Shown in pieces: positions 63,541-64,000 of a stretch of 64,000 bases of DNA (positions within the stretch are counted from its first letter, which is position 1; the number at the start of each line of letters is the position of its first letter). Source of the stretch: Drosophila persimilis (lineage: Eukaryota > Arthropoda > Insecta > Diptera > Drosophilidae); contig NW_020825327.1 in NCBI RefSeq assembly GCF_003286085.1, forward strand, positions 1,426,001 through 1,490,000, given 5' to 3'. Below the pieces are notes generated by a model. The model saw nothing but the letters and a program-made list of their open reading frames with translations, was not told where the DNA came from and did not search any database. A program made the position numbers and the translations under genes.

Positions 63541-63840
63541 AGTATACAATAAGTCATAATATACCACACTTTCTTCTGCAGAGACACATATACAATACGT
63601 AGATATAAGAACATTATGTATCATCTTAAGTCTGTATCAAGGCATTATTCAGTCGAAAAACGCGAATCAAAGGGAGCGGACGCTCCACTTTTAAATAAAC
63701 GGGAACCGAACGAATTCGGTCCCACCACTCAAGATTCTTGCATTTTCCTTTTATTTACAGCTGACCTTACCATTTTCTCCCATCTCCACATTTTGATAGG
63801 TCTATTTGAACAGACCTTTATGAAGCACCTGTAGTAGCTG
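63541..63840. other. Unassigned segment
   Basis: About 300 bp between E4 and the gypsy-type fragment. I recognise no coding sequence or LTR end in it. Confidence 0.4.
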
Positions 63841-64000
63841 GATGGTGGTTGGTTGTCTAAATTCTTGAATGGCCTTGACCTTATCAGGGCTCGTCCTTGT
63901 GCCTTCGGTTGACACGACAAATCCTAGAAATTCAACTTTTTCTTTGAAGAATTGGGATTTCCCTTTTGACACCCTCATGTTTGCGTCATGGAGGCTGTTG
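63841..64000 (-). pseudogene. Ty3/gypsy-type reverse transcriptase fragment
   Basis: Minus strand from 64000: LHDANMRVSKGKSQFFKEK, VEFLGFVVSTEGTRTSPDK and VKAIQEF, the C-terminal block of a gypsy-type RT downstream of its YxDD box. It continues beyond the window. It breaks down after about 63845, where FLGLxxYYR would be expected, and is different from M1/M2 at the protein level. Confidence 0.75.

Overview
The window is a gene-free mosaic of nested retrotransposons, and its content points to Drosophila pericentromeric or other heterochromatic DNA. The families recognised are BEL/Pao elements primed by tRNA-Trp and tRNA-Tyr, a 1731/copia-like element with the half-tRNA-iMet primer site, a 412/mdg1-like Ty3 relic, a gypsy-type errantivirus with env, R1-, LOA- and CR1/jockey-type LINEs, and a dispersed repeat with a (GTCY)n tract. 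I see no host protein gene, tRNA, rRNA or CRISPR array. Names such as A1, B and M1 are local labels. LAYOUT. (1) 1-17237: a tandem pair of 1731-like elements (D1 and D2 sharing the LTR at 13585-13839) is interrupted by a minus-strand BEL element (A1, running off the left edge and ending at 12647). A1 is itself split by a young BEL element (B, 181-5869, TSD ctgcg) and by a full-length R1-clade LINE (F, 6823-11848, TSD gactcagtctgg). (2) 17238-30700: a dispersed (GTCY)n repeat carries a plus-strand BEL element (C, 17680-30365, TSD gccag), which is split in its integrase by a second copy of the A family (A2, 22894-29190, minus strand, TSD cagac). (3) 30700-45660: older truncated pieces. These are a minus CR1-like LINE, a BEL leader/LTR piece, a minus 412/mdg1-like fragment, a 5'-complete LOA-like LINE with a lesion in the RT active site, three plus-strand CR1 scraps, a long decayed minus-strand BEL element, and a plus-strand CR1-like copy with a PHD-type ORF1. 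(4) 45660-53439: an errantivirus (M1) with both LTRs and a TACA target duplication, inserted into a minus-strand BEL relic. (5) 48869-61540: a head-to-tail tandem duplication of about 6.33 kb copies the 3' half of M1, its LTR, the BEL relic, a LINE scrap and a CR1 3' end. (6) 60667-64000: a long minus-strand CR1 copy and the start of another gypsy-type RT fragment. HOW THE PARTS RELATE. Target-site duplications and interrupted reading frames give a relative order: D tandem, then A1, then B and F; (GTCY)n repeat, then C, then A2; BEL relic, then M1, then the tandem duplication. B has LTRs that look identical and an open 1154-codon pol frame but lacks nucleocapsid and protease. Most other frames carry nonsense codons, frameshifts or deletions. 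Copies of the same families lie in both orientations, as expected of a heterochromatic transposon graveyard or a piRNA-producing locus; the latter is inference only.
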